Shown piece after piece: positions 17,966 through 26,611 of a stretch of DNA of 31,308 nt. This DNA is from HGM04593 sp045654645 (GTDB taxonomy: Bacteria; Bacteroidota; Bacteroidia; Bacteroidales; Bacteroidaceae), in assembly GCA_045654645.1 (NCBI GenBank), contig JAZONR010000040.1:1-31308 (forward strand), written 5' to 3'. How positions within the stretch are numbered: position 1 is the stretch's first letter; every line of letters begins with the position of its first letter. The position numbers and the translations under genes were made by a program. The notes under the pieces were generated by a model. The model saw nothing but the letters and a program-made list of their open reading frames with translations. It was not told the DNA's origin and searched no databases.

Positions 17966-18492
17966 TGACACGTATATTCCTTGTTGGGTATATGGGTGCC
18001 GGCAAGACAACACTTGGCCGCGCCCTGGCTGCAGCAGCAGGGCTGTCGTTCATTGACCTTGACTGCTACATTGAGCAGCGCTACCGCAAGACAATTGCTC
18101 AAATATTCGATGAAAAGGGCGAAAATGCGTTCCGCGAGATTGAGCAGCGTATGTTGCACGAGGTGGGGGAATTTGAGGATGTGGTGATTTCCACAGGCGG
18201 CGGAACACCCTGTTTCTTCGACAATATTGAGTATATGAACGCGCAGGGCATCACCGTGTATCTCGACGTTCCCGTGGAGAGGTTGTTCATCAGATTGAGC
18301 ATTGCGCGCAGCAAGCGCCCGCTCATAAGGGAGAAGAGCGACGAGGAGTTGAGGCTTTTCATCGAGGAGAAATTGCAGGAGCGTGGGCCACACTACAGCA
18401 AGGCTAAATATTCGTTCAGGGCCGACAGGCTTGAGGACCGCACACAGATAGACCGGTCGGTGGAGGAGTTCCGCAGGGAGTTTGGCATTTGA
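17965..18492 (+). CDS. aroK: Shikimate kinase
   Basis: 175 residues, normal for the family. It phosphorylates shikimate at the 3-hydroxyl using ATP, step five of the chorismate pathway. The Walker A motif is GYMGAGKTT (8-16), followed by the shikimate-binding FIDLD segment and the GGGTP motif. The ATG at 17965 overlaps the topA stop as TGATG; a GTG at 17962 is possible but gives no better N-terminus. Translational coupling to topA is likely. Confidence 0.95.
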   Translation: MTRIFLVGYMGAGKTTLGRALAAAAGLSFIDLDCYIEQRYRKTIAQIFDEKGENAFREIEQRMLHEVGEFEDVVISTGGGTPCFFDNIEYMNAQGITVYLDVPVERLFIRLSIARSKRPLIREKSDEELRLFIEEKLQERGPHYSKAKYSFRADRLEDRTQIDRSVEEFRREFGI

Positions 18493-18555
18493 GCGACAAA
18501 AAAGAGAATTAGTTACAATTTACAATAACCGACACATCAAACACCAGTCAAAAAA

Positions 18556-20451
18556 ATGAGAAAATGGCGCATTGAGGATTCGGAGGAGCTCTACAACATA
18601 AATGGTTGGGGAGCGTCCTATTTCAGCATCAACGAGAAGGGAAACGTGGCTGTAACTCCAAAGAAGGACAGCATTAAGGTGGACCTTAAGGAGTTAATGG
18701 ATGAGCTGCAACTGCGCGACGTTGCCGCTCCCGTGCTGATTCGCTTCCCGGATATCCTTGACAACCGCATTGAGAAGATTGCCGGCTGTTTCAAGATTGC
18801 TTCACAGGAGTATAACTACAAGGGCGAGAACTTTATTGTTTACCCGATAAAGGTGAACCAGATGCGCCCCGTGGTGGAGGAGATAACAAGCCACGGCAAG
18901 CGCTATAACATTGGCCTTGAAGCGGGCTCAAAACCCGAGCTGCACGCTGTTATCGCAATGAACACCGACAGCGACTCGCTAATCATCTGCAACGGCTACA
19001 AGGACGACAGCTACATTGAGCTTGCGCTGTTGGCACAGAAGATGGGACGCCGCATTTTCCTTGTGGTGGAGAAGCTCAACGAGCTGAAACGCATTGCAAA
19101 GATTGGCAAGAGAATGGGTGTGCGCCCCAACATTGGCATACGCATCAAGCTGGCATCGGAAGGCAGTGGCAAATGGGAGGAGAGCGGCGGCGACGCAAGC
19201 AAGTTCGGCCTCACATCGAGCGAGCTGCTCGAGGCGCTTGAGATTCTTGAGAAATATGACATAAAGGATTGTCTGCGTCTCATCCACTTCCACATTGGAA
19301 GCCAGGTTACACGCATACGCCACATAAAGACAGCATTGAGAGAGGCGTCGCAGTTCTATGTGCAGCTGCACAAACTGGGCTACAACATTGAGTTTACCGA
19401 CATTGGCGGCGGACTGGGTGTGGACTATGACGGAACACGCTCATCAAGCAGCGAGAGCTCGGTGAACTACTCTATTCAGGAGTATGTGAACGATGCCATA
19501 TACACAATGGTGGATGCTGCCGACAAGAACGGTATTCCCCACCCCAACATTATTACAGAAAGCGGACGCTCGGTATCGGCTCACCACGCTGTGCTGGTGT
19601 TTGAGGTGCTTGAGACTGCTGCGCTGCCGCAAATGGATGAGGATTGGGAGGTTGCTGCCAATGACCACGAACTGGCAAAGGAGCTCTACAAAATTTGGTG
19701 CGAGCTTGACCAGCGCACTATGCTTGAGGCTCTGCACGACGCACAGCAGATACGCGAGGAGGCTCTTGAGCTCTTTAGCCACGGTATTGTGGACCTGAAG
19801 ACACGTGCGCAGATTGAGAGTATGTTCTGGAGCATTGTGCGCGAGATTCTCTCTATCTCCAAGAATATGAAGCACGTGCCAGATGACTTCCGCAAGCTGC
19901 CGAAGCTCATCGCCGACAAGTATTTCTGCAACTTCTCGCTGTTCCAGAGCCTACCCGACAGCTGGGGTATTGACCAGTTCTTCCCCATTATGCCCATACA
20001 CAGGCTTGACGAGCGCCCCGACCGCAGCTGTACAATTCAGGATATGACCTGCGACAGCGACGGAAAGATTACCGACTTCATTCACTACAACGCCAAGGCC
20101 GACTCGCTGAAGGTGCACAAGATGAAGTCGAACGAGCCCTATTATCTGGGTGTGTTCCTTGTGGGTGCCTACCAGGAGATTCTTGGCGATATGCACAACC
20201 TGTTTGGCGACACCAATGCGGTGCACGTGAGTGTTGATGAGGAGGGCTATCACATTGACAAGATTATAGATGGTGAGACAATTGCCGATGTGCTCGACTA
20301 TGTTCAGTATGACGCGCGCAAGCTTGTGCGCACACTGGAGCGTTGGGTAACAAGTGCGGTTAAGGAGGGACGCATCTCGCTCGAGGAGGGCAAGGAGTTC
20401 CTGTCGAACTATCGCTCGGGACTTTACGGATATACATACCTCGACTATTGA
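18556..20451 (+). CDS. speA: Biosynthetic arginine decarboxylase
   Basis: 631 residues, matching SpeA (about 630-660). A PLP enzyme of alanine-racemase fold that makes agmatine, the entry to putrescine and spermidine synthesis. The PLP lysine is K99 in FIVYPIKVNQ; other landmarks are GLEAGSKPEL, LIHFHIGSQ, FTDIGGGLGVDYDG, ITESGRSVSAHHA and the cysteine loop TCDSDGKI. The gene starts 63 bases after aroK and ends in a TGATG overlap with argB. Confidence 0.96.
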   Translation: MRKWRIEDSEELYNINGWGASYFSINEKGNVAVTPKKDSIKVDLKELMDELQLRDVAAPVLIRFPDILDNRIEKIAGCFKIASQEYNYKGENFIVYPIKVNQMRPVVEEITSHGKRYNIGLEAGSKPELHAVIAMNTDSDSLIICNGYKDDSYIELALLAQKMGRRIFLVVEKLNELKRIAKIGKRMGVRPNIGIRIKLASEGSGKWEESGGDASKFGLTSSELLEALEILEKYDIKDCLRLIHFHIGSQVTRIRHIKTALREASQFYVQLHKLGYNIEFTDIGGGLGVDYDGTRSSSSESSVNYSIQEYVNDAIYTMVDAADKNGIPHPNIITESGRSVSAHHAVLVFEVLETAALPQMDEDWEVAANDHELAKELYKIWCELDQRTMLEALHDAQQIREEALELFSHGIVDLKTRAQIESMFWSIVREILSISKNMKHVPDDFRKLPKLIADKYFCNFSLFQSLPDSWGIDQFFPIMPIHRLDERPDRSCTIQDMTCDSDGKITDFIHYNAKADSLKVHKMKSNEPYYLGVFLVGAYQEILGDMHNLFGDTNAVHVSVDEEGYHIDKIIDGETIADVLDYVQYDARKLVRTLERWVTSAVKEGRISLEEGKEFLSNYRSGLYGYTYLDY

Positions 20452-21224
20452 TGAAGGAGAAAATCACAGTTATTAAGGTTGGAGGAAAGATTGTTGAGGA
20501 GCAGGCCACATTGGCCGCGCTCCTCGACCGTTTTGCGGCCATAGAGGGACACAAGGTGCTTATTCACGGTGGTGGACGTTCGGCAACACGCATTGCAGCG
20601 CAACTGGGCATTGAGAGCCGTATGGTAGACGGCCGCCGCATCACCGACAAGGAGATGCTTGAGGTGGTTACTATGGTCTATGGCGGATTGGTGAACAAGA
20701 ATATTGTTGCAGGATTGCAGGCGCGTGGAATAAATGCGCTGGGCCTCACCGGTGCCGACTGCAACATAATACGTGCACACAAACGCCCGGTGAAGAGTGT
20801 CGATTATGGTTTTGTGGGCGACGTGGAGGCTGCCAACGGCGCAATGCTGTCGAAATTCATCGGGCAGGGGATAACCCCCATTGTGGCACCACTCACACAC
20901 GACGGCAAGGGCAACCTGCTGAACACGAATGCCGACACAATGGCTGCGGAGACGGCCAAGGCGCTTGCTGCCCACTATGATGTTACGCTGATATACTGTT
21001 TTGAACTGCCGGGGGTTATGCGCAACCCCGAGGATGAGAGCAGCCTCATCGCCACAATAACACGTGAGAGTTATGGCACACTGCTTGCCGACGGCACTGT
21101 GAGCGGTGGTATGATTCCAAAGATTGACAATGCGTTCAACGCCATTGAGAGCGGCGTGGAAAGGGTTATAATAACACGCGCCGATGCCATTGACGGCACA
21201 CAGGGAACGCACATCATCGCATAA
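20451..21224 (+). CDS. argB: Acetylglutamate kinase (possibly acting on N-succinylglutamate)
   Basis: 257 residues, amino-acid kinase fold. It phosphorylates the gamma-carboxyl of an N-acylated glutamate in arginine synthesis. Landmarks are VIKVGGKIVEE at the N-terminus, the IHGGGRSATRIAAQLGI phosphate and substrate loop, TGADCNIIRAHKR, and NTNADTMAAETAKAL near the nucleotide site. Bacteroides fragilis is known to make arginine through N-succinyl rather than N-acetyl intermediates, so the substrate here may be N-succinylglutamate; that is inference from the lineage. The ATG at 20451 overlaps the speA stop (TGATG); the TTG at 20448 is less likely. Confidence 0.93.
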   Translation: MKEKITVIKVGGKIVEEQATLAALLDRFAAIEGHKVLIHGGGRSATRIAAQLGIESRMVDGRRITDKEMLEVVTMVYGGLVNKNIVAGLQARGINALGLTGADCNIIRAHKRPVKSVDYGFVGDVEAANGAMLSKFIGQGITPIVAPLTHDGKGNLLNTNADTMAAETAKALAAHYDVTLIYCFELPGVMRNPEDESSLIATITRESYGTLLADGTVSGGMIPKIDNAFNAIESGVERVIITRADAIDGTQGTHIIA

Positions 21225-21284
21225 GGAAGAGGCTGCAGAACAGGCAGCTGATTTCAAAAGAAAGCACAGAGTTTTTTTACTTGC

Positions 21285-22172
21285 TCACTCTTTTGTGGGC
21301 ACATCGCAACTCTCGCACCAAGGATTTTGAGGTGCGGGAAGTTTGTGGTGCAGCCTCATCGCCAACTGCACGGCTATAGCGGCAAAGAGAAGAAATGCGA
21401 CTATGCTATATCCTGTGGTGGCAAACTCCTCTTCCACCGAGGAGCTGAGGGTAGCTGTGGTATAGGCTGCAACGGCATTGTTGAGAACGTGCCCCACTAT
21501 CACATAGACGAGATTGCCGCTGCGGTAATATATCCAGCCCAAGACAATGCCAAGCAGTGTTGCATAGACCACCTGAACGGGATTCCAATGGACTATTCCA
21601 AAGATGAGTGCAGCAACGATGATTGCGGGCCAGGGCTTGCCGAAAAGGCGCATAAGCAAGCCTTGTATGGCACCACGAAAGAGCACCTCCTCGAGCAAGG
21701 GGGCCAAAAGGACCATACCGGTGATGCCAAGGATGTTGTGCGAGAGGCCTTCGAACATCCAGGCCATTTTATCCTGCAACGGGAACCACTGCACAAAGAT
21801 ATTGAGGGCAAACATTGCTGCAAAGATGAGCATTGTGGCGAGCAGCAGCGGGGCGCGGCTTATCATCCTGAAAGAGCGTAAACGCAAACGGTAGTTGCCC
21901 GAGAAGTGCAGGAAAAGCAGCATCACTGCCGATGAGACGAACATTCCGATGGCGGCACCATCGACAAGACAGTCGTTCACTCCGGGGTTGGCGGCAAGAT
22001 AGCGCGCCTCGTTCATACGCGCAAGAGCCTCGGCCGGAATTTCCCCCAAACGTGATGACACAAGAACGCACAGTGTTGTTGCCACTGATACAAAAAGAAG
22101 TTGCATAGCAAAATAGAGTGATATAAGCATCACAATCCTCAATGCCGCACGGGCAGTCTCTCTCATTTTCAT
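21285..22172 (-). CDS. CPBP family intramembrane glutamic protease
   Basis: 295 residues with about seven hydrophobic segments. The CAAX-protease/bacteriocin-processing (ABI) motifs are all present: LLEEVLFRGAIQG (EExxxR), FGIVHWNPVQ (FxxxH) and the late GHVLNNAV. In bacteria these proteases are implicated in peptide processing or self-immunity; the substrate here is unknown. The start at 22172 (MKMRETARAALRI) lies 4 bases past the ribF stop, so it is the tail of a HAD-ribF-CPBP operon. It converges with argB, with 60 bases between the stops. Confidence 0.87.
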   Translation of the reverse strand: MKMRETARAALRIVMLISLYFAMQLLFVSVATTLCVLVSSRLGEIPAEALARMNEARYLAANPGVNDCLVDGAAIGMFVSSAVMLLFLHFSGNYRLRLRSFRMISRAPLLLATMLIFAAMFALNIFVQWFPLQDKMAWMFEGLSHNILGITGMVLLAPLLEEVLFRGAIQGLLMRLFGKPWPAIIVAALIFGIVHWNPVQVVYATLLGIVLGWIYYRSGNLVYVIVGHVLNNAVAAYTTATLSSSVEEEFATTGYSIVAFLLFAAIAVQLAMRLHHKLPAPQNPWCESCDVPTKE

Positions 22173-22176
22173 TTTG

Positions 22177-23100
22177 TCATATTCCTTGTTTCACCCTGGC
22201 CACATCGGCCTCGATGCGGCGACGCAGGGCATCTACATTTTCAAAAATCATCTCACCACGCAAATGGCGCACCAGGCGGGGAGCTATCTCTTTGCCATAG
22301 AGGTTGCCCTCGAAGCCAATGATGTGCACCTCAATGGTGCGCCTGCCACCGTTGGCTATTGTGGGCTTGAAGCCTATGTTCATAACCCCTTTGTAGCTGC
22401 TGCCGTCGAGCTCCACAGCCACCTCGTAGACACCGTCGGCGGGGAGCATCTTATGAGAATGGGCGGGGCGTATGTTGGCTGTTGGAAAGCCCCAGGTGCG
22501 GCCTATGGCTGCACCGTGCTCCACCACTCCCTCTATGGAGTAGTTGTAGCCAAGCATAGAGCTTGCCTGCTGCACATCGCCCCGGGCCAATGCGCGGCGC
22601 ACGGCCGATGAGCTGACGGTGATGTTATCCTTGAGAAACGGTGCAGTGCCAATGACGTCGATGCCCACAGACCTTCCATAGGCGATATACTGCTCAAGCC
22701 CCTCGCCCTGAGAGGGTTTGCCAAAGTGGTGGTCGTAGCCCACGCCAAGCAGCCTCACGCCAAGGCGCTCTGCAAGCACGCTTTCCATAAAGGATGCAGC
22801 GCCGAGTGAGGCCATTGAGCTATCGAAATTGAGCAGAACGCAGATATCCACCCCGGCCGACTGCAACAGAGCCAACCGCTCATCGCCGGGGGTGAGCAGG
22901 AAGGGAGCCGAGGCGTTGCCAAACAGCAGTCGCGGGTGGGTGGCAAAGGTTACTGCCATAAGGGGCAGCCCTTGAGCCTGTGCCGCGGAACGCAGCTCGG
23001 CAAGCATCGCTCTATGCCCAAGATGCACACCATCGAAGGAGCCGATGGTGGCTGCACAAGGAACAGGCTTGTAGTTATCTATGTCGGTTATTATCTGCAT
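22177..23100 (-). CDS. ribF: Bifunctional riboflavin kinase / FAD synthetase
   Basis: 307 residues from MQIITDIDNY at 23100. It makes FMN and then FAD. The N-terminal adenylyltransferase domain has GSFDGVHLGHR (20-30) and the later SSSAVRRAL; the C-terminal flavokinase domain has GRTWGFPTANI, GVMNIGFKPT and the VHIIGFEGNLYG block. An open extension upstream to 23193 is rejected because it overlaps the 3' end of the HAD gene and adds a cysteine-rich non-family leader. The gap to the HAD gene is 11 bases. Confidence 0.95.
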   Translation of the reverse strand: MQIITDIDNYKPVPCAATIGSFDGVHLGHRAMLAELRSAAQAQGLPLMAVTFATHPRLLFGNASAPFLLTPGDERLALLQSAGVDICVLLNFDSSMASLGAASFMESVLAERLGVRLLGVGYDHHFGKPSQGEGLEQYIAYGRSVGIDVIGTAPFLKDNITVSSSAVRRALARGDVQQASSMLGYNYSIEGVVEHGAAIGRTWGFPTANIRPAHSHKMLPADGVYEVAVELDGSSYKGVMNIGFKPTIANGGRRTIEVHIIGFEGNLYGKEIAPRLVRHLRGEMIFENVDALRRRIEADVARVKQGI

Positions 23101-23111
23101 AAAGTCCTCAT

Positions 23112-23732
23112 TCACTCCAACGGCAGGGAACTCCAAGTGGCGTTGCGGCCCACCCTGACGGCAGCAATGCCCAGGGAGCGCGCAGCCTCGCAATTCTCGG
23201 CCGAATCATCAAAGAAAAGGGTTTCGCCGGGCTCCACGCCTTCGGCAGCAAGCAGCTGCTCAAAGATTGCGGGCTCGGGCTTGCGACAGCGCATACGGTA
23301 GGAGAGGTAGAGTGCATCGAAACAGCCGGCAAGGGGCTCGCCCGCTGCCGCCTCGAACTTGCGCTCAATCTCGCTCCAATGGCCGTCGTTGGTGTTGCTG
23401 AGCATCACCACACGATAGCCCTGCCGGCGCAAATGGCGCAAGCACTGCAGCTTTGCAGGTGGAAAATCGCCAAGCATAAGGTTCCAGATGCGACGCAGCT
23501 CATCTTCACTGCAGGGGCGTGGGATAAACGACTGCATATAGGCGAGCATATCTGCCGTGGAGATGTCGCCACGGTCATAGCGCTGCATTGTCTCGTTGAG
23601 AAGGCAACTGCTCTCGTTGAGCATTGCCGCCGGGGCACCAAGCTCCACAAGGGCTGCAAAGCTGCGCTCCACATAGAGGTTGAGCAACACCCCGCCAAGG
23701 TCAAATATCAAAACTTTCTTTCCTGCCAACAT
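23112..23732 (-). CDS. HAD family phosphatase (YihX-like)
   Basis: 206 residues. Motif I is LIFDLGGVLLN with the nucleophile D11; the second acidic residue of a DxD is replaced by glycine, as in the YihX and dehalogenase-like branch. Motif II is seen in VVMLSNTNDGHW and motif IV in FFDDSAENCEAA. YihX-type enzymes act on small sugar phosphates; the substrate here is unknown. It sits first in an operon with ribF, where flavin mononucleotide-type phosphatase activity is conceivable but unproven. Confidence 0.88.
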   Translation of the reverse strand: MLAGKKVLIFDLGGVLLNLYVERSFAALVELGAPAAMLNESSCLLNETMQRYDRGDISTADMLAYMQSFIPRPCSEDELRRIWNLMLGDFPPAKLQCLRHLRRQGYRVVMLSNTNDGHWSEIERKFEAAAGEPLAGCFDALYLSYRMRCRKPEPAIFEQLLAAEGVEPGETLFFDDSAENCEAARSLGIAAVRVGRNATWSSLPLE

Positions 23733-23779
23733 AACTCTCTCTTTATAGCCGCCACAACACGTGCGCTAAACTTATAAAT

Positions 23780-23828
23780 GCAAATTTAGGCAAAAAATAC
23801 TTTATATGGAAATTTTATATAAATTTGC
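23780..23828. promoter_or_regulatory. Divergent -7 elements forming a 9-bp inverted repeat
   Basis: GCAAATTTA at 23780-23788 and TAAATTTGC at 23820-23828 are perfect inverted copies, 31 bases apart. Each reads as a Bacteroidota -7 word, the left for the HAD/ribF operon on the minus strand (48 bases before its ATG) and the right towards the ABC transporter genes. Confidence 0.45.
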
Positions 23829-23924
23829 AAACAGCGCAACGGCAAAGGATTGCCAACGCGATAGACCACTTTTTCGTTTTTAACAAAAATTAACAATGGG
23901 GGGGGTAAATTCATTCTCTTTGCA

Positions 23925-23933
23925 TAAATTTGC
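23925..23933 (+). promoter_or_regulatory. -7 element for the ABC transporter operon
   Basis: TAAATTTGC lies 33 bases before the ATG at 23966. A run of eight G (23898-23905) lies just upstream, in the spacer where the -33 contact would fall; no TTTG word is found there. Confidence 0.5.
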
Positions 23934-23965
23934 CGCCACAAACCAATAATCTAACAATCAAAACA

Positions 23966-24886
23966 ATGGATTTGATAAGAATTGAGAACATCAGCAAGAG
24001 ATACTCGGGCCACACTGCGCTCGATGATGTGTCGCTTGCCATTCCCGAAGGCTCCATATATGGCCTCCTGGGACCCAACGGAGCAGGAAAGACCACACTG
24101 CTGCGCATAATTAACCGCATTATAACACCCGACGGTGGCCGTGTGCTGCTAAACGGCAAGGAGATAACAGCCGAGGATATTAGGCACATCGGATATATGC
24201 CCGAGGAGCGCGGTCTCTACAAGAAGATGAAGCTGGGCGAGCAGGCAGTGTTCTTTGCGCGTCTTAAAGGCCTCACGCACAAGGAGGCTCGCAACAAGGC
24301 AAAGGAGTGGTTCGAGAAGTTTGGCATACAGGACTGGTGGGACAAGAGTGTGGGCGACCTCTCAAAGGGTATGGCACAGAAGGTGCAGTTTATAGTAACG
24401 GTGCTGCATCAGCCCAAACTGCTTATCTTTGACGAGCCGTTCTCGGGATTTGACCCAATAAATGCCAACTTGCTGAAGGAGGAGATTCTTGCACTGCGCG
24501 ACAAGGGTGCCACAATTATATTCTCCACACACAATATGTCGTCGGTGGAGGAGCTGTGCGACCACATAACTCTCATCAACAAGTCGAGAAACATTCTATC
24601 GGGCAATGTGGAGCAGATACGCCACAGCCACGGCTCAAATATCTTTGAGGTAAGCTACAATGGCAAGGAGGCCGAGCTGCTCACTGCAATAGAGAACAAA
24701 TGCTCGGTGATGGAGACAAGCACATCGCCCATTGGCCTCAACAGGGCAAAGATACACATTGCCACCGACAGCGGCATACGCGACGTGATAGCTGCCGCCA
24801 ACGAAAGCGTGGCGCTGCGCTCATTCAGCGAGGTGATACCAACAATGAACGATATCTTCATACGCGCCGTGAACGAGAATGTATAA
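23966..24886 (+). CDS. ABC transporter ATP-binding protein (NatA-like)
   Basis: 306 residues. Walker A is GPNGAGKT (36-43), the signature is LSKGMAQ (132-138) in place of LSGGQ, and Walker B with the catalytic glutamate is LLIFDEP (D156, E157). A C-terminal extension of about 80 residues, as in NatA/CcmA-type exporters, follows the ATPase core. It pairs with the ABC-2 type permease that starts 25 bases downstream. Substrate cannot be told; NatAB-type systems export sodium, antibiotics or other small molecules. The start at 23966 is chosen because MDLIRIENISKRY gives the usual N-terminus. Confidence 0.92.
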   Translation: MDLIRIENISKRYSGHTALDDVSLAIPEGSIYGLLGPNGAGKTTLLRIINRIITPDGGRVLLNGKEITAEDIRHIGYMPEERGLYKKMKLGEQAVFFARLKGLTHKEARNKAKEWFEKFGIQDWWDKSVGDLSKGMAQKVQFIVTVLHQPKLLIFDEPFSGFDPINANLLKEEILALRDKGATIIFSTHNMSSVEELCDHITLINKSRNILSGNVEQIRHSHGSNIFEVSYNGKEAELLTAIENKCSVMETSTSPIGLNRAKIHIATDSGIRDVIAAANESVALRSFSEVIPTMNDIFIRAVNENV

Positions 24887-24910
24887 CCCACACAAACCAA
24901 AAGAAAAGAG

Positions 24911-26221
24911 ATGAAAAGCAAGATAGGCATAATAATTGGCCGTGAATTCAAGGAGAGGGTGCAGAAGAAGTCGTTTATTCTGACAACACTGCTCACCCCG
25001 CTGTTGATGATTGCTCTTATATTTGCCCCAATGCTCATTGCGGGCTATTCGGGCGAGAGCGAGAAGAGGATTGCAGTAGTTGATGACAGCAAAATTATTG
25101 CACAGCAGCTGCAGAACACCGATGAGATTAAATTTGAAGCTACACCCCTTCCCATTGAAGTGGCGCGCAACGAATATGACAACTGGCACGGCGTGCTGCA
25201 CATTGGAAAGAATATTATGGAGAACCCCGGCGATGTGCGTCTATACACCAACAGCACTTCATCGCTGAGCACGGAGCACAATGTGCAGATGCAGGTAACA
25301 ATGGCTCTACAGGCCGAAAAGATGAGGAAGCACAACATTGACAGCAGTGTGATGCAGGACCTGAACACGGGCGCATCGTTGCAGTCGATGAAGAACGAGG
25401 CTAACGAAGAGGATAGCGCATCATCGACAACAGTGGCCACAGTGCTGGCCTATGTGCTGAGCTTTGTGCTCTATATGTTCCTGTTGCTGTATGGCGTGAT
25501 GGTGATGCAATCGGTTATAGAGGAGAAGAACAACCGCGTGCTTGAGGTGCTTGTATCTACAGTGCGCCCATTTGATATGATGATGGGCAAGATTCTTGGC
25601 GTTGCAAGCGTGGCACTGCTGCAGATTGTAATATGGATAGCCCTCATTGCAGGAGCTGCATATTTTGTGCTGCCGCATCTGCTGCCCGATGAGATTGTGC
25701 AGGCCCTTGCGCTTATGAAACAGGGGGTGCCGGCTGCTGCCATTGAGGGAGGAAGCGAGCTTGGCTCGCTGCAGGCATTTGTGATGCTGAGCAACATTGG
25801 CTACATTGGCGGCATTGTGGTGTGGCTGCTGGTGTTTATGATTGGAGGCTTCCTGCTCTATGCATCTATGTTTGCTGCCGTGGGCTCGGCGGTAGACAGC
25901 CCACAAGATGCACAGCAGCTGCAAACACCCATAATGCTGCCAATCATATTGGCGCTGTTTGTGATGCTATCGGTGATAAACGACCCAACATCAAGCGTTG
26001 CATTCTGGTTCTCAATGATACCCTTCACATCGCCCATTGTGATGATGGCCCGCATCCCCTATGGCGTTCCAATGTGGGAGATAGCCCTGTCGGCAGCCCT
26101 GTTGGCAGCCACATTCCTGGCTGTTGTGTGGAGCGCAGGCAAGATTTACCGCATAGGAATACTTATGCACGGTAAAAAGCCCAACCTGAAAGAGTTGTGG
26201 CGCTGGATGTGGTATAAATGA
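24911..26221 (+). CDS. ABC-2 type transporter permease (NatB-like)
   Basis: 436 residues. One N-terminal membrane helix (about 24-45, FILTTLLTPLLMIALIF) follows the amphipathic GREFKERVQKKS start typical of NatB/YhaP permeases. A large extracytoplasmic domain comes next (about 46-175), then five further helices. The intervening EEKNNRVLEVLVSTVRPFDM stretch is the conserved cytoplasmic coupling region. It is the second and last gene of the exporter operon; its TGA lies 120 bases before the tRNA. Substrate unknown. Confidence 0.9.
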   Translation: MKSKIGIIIGREFKERVQKKSFILTTLLTPLLMIALIFAPMLIAGYSGESEKRIAVVDDSKIIAQQLQNTDEIKFEATPLPIEVARNEYDNWHGVLHIGKNIMENPGDVRLYTNSTSSLSTEHNVQMQVTMALQAEKMRKHNIDSSVMQDLNTGASLQSMKNEANEEDSASSTTVATVLAYVLSFVLYMFLLLYGVMVMQSVIEEKNNRVLEVLVSTVRPFDMMMGKILGVASVALLQIVIWIALIAGAAYFVLPHLLPDEIVQALALMKQGVPAAAIEGGSELGSLQAFVMLSNIGYIGGIVVWLLVFMIGGFLLYASMFAAVGSAVDSPQDAQQLQTPIMLPIILALFVMLSVINDPTSSVAFWFSMIPFTSPIVMMARIPYGVPMWEIALSAALLAATFLAVVWSAGKIYRIGILMHGKKPNLKELWRWMWYK

Positions 26222-26284
26222 CGCAACAGAATAGCCGTTTTTGGGATATTTTAAGAGAGCAACACACAATTTTTGGCATAAAAA

Positions 26285-26317
26285 TTTGCAATCTAACACT
26301 AAAAGCCCTACCTTTGC
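26285..26317 (+). promoter_or_regulatory. Promoter of the tRNA gene
   Basis: TTTG at 26285-26288, a 20-base spacer, and TACCTTTGC at 26309-26317. This is a near-ideal Bacteroidota promoter 24 bases before the tRNA 5' end. Confidence 0.75.
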
Positions 26318-26340
26318 AGCGTATTTCAAGAGAGATACTC

Positions 26341-26414
26341 GGGCTTTTAGCTCAGTTGGTTAGAGCAACAGACTCATAATCTGGAGGTCCTAGGTTCAAG
26401 CCCTAGATGGCCCA
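26341..26414 (+). tRNA. tRNA-Met (anticodon CAT)
   Basis: A full cloverleaf can be drawn. The acceptor is GGGCTTT/ATGGCCC with a T.G pair and one T-T mismatch, the D stem is GCTC/GAGC, the anticodon loop CTCATAA has CAT at 26375-26377, and the T arm is CTAGG TTCAAGC CCTAG. The discriminator is A at 26414. CCA is not encoded in full (ACAAG follows). An elongator Met tRNA is most likely; a tRNA-Ile2 read with lysidine also has CAT and cannot be excluded by eye. The integrase fragment downstream suggests its 3' end served as an attachment site. Confidence 0.92.
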
Positions 26415-26425
26415 CAAGAACAAGA

Positions 26426-26470
26426 GAGGTTAAATATCTGGTAATAAGATGTTTGACCTCCTTTCTTTTT
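26426..26470 (+). terminator. Terminator of the tRNA gene
   Basis: A 14-bp stem with two G.T pairs, formed by 26426-26439 (GAGGTTAAATATCT) and 26447-26460 (AGATGTTTGACCTC), with a 7-base loop and then CTTTCTTTTT. Confidence 0.85.
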
Positions 26471-26561
26471 ATGTATTTTAGAGATTCGGGGAGTTTGGAG
26501 AGTACGAGGCAGATGCAAGAAATCTTAAAAAAACAGCCTAAATTCGGTAGTTTTACAGCCT

Positions 26562-26611
26562 TTTTACACGGTTTGTTTCCTAATTGTTTCCTAATTTTAA
26601 CGCGTGTAAAA
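26562..26611. promoter_or_regulatory. Tandem 11-bp repeats inside a 9-bp inverted repeat before the integrase
   Basis: GTTTCCTAATT occurs twice in exact tandem (26575-26585, 26586-26596). The pair is bracketed by TTTTACACG (26562-26570) and its perfect inverse CGTGTAAAA (26603-26611), which runs into the integrase ATG. The layout resembles arm-type binding sites or an operator of a tyrosine recombinase. Confidence 0.5.

Noticed and set aside
21231..21284. Terminator between convergent argB and CPBP genes
   Set aside because: A GCTGC/GCAGC hairpin and an AGAGT/ACTCT pairing are present, but neither has a proper T-run next to the stem.
23101..23193. 31-residue N-terminal extension of RibF
   Set aside because: It overlaps the 3' end of the HAD gene in another frame and does not resemble RibF; MQIITDIDNY is the normal start.
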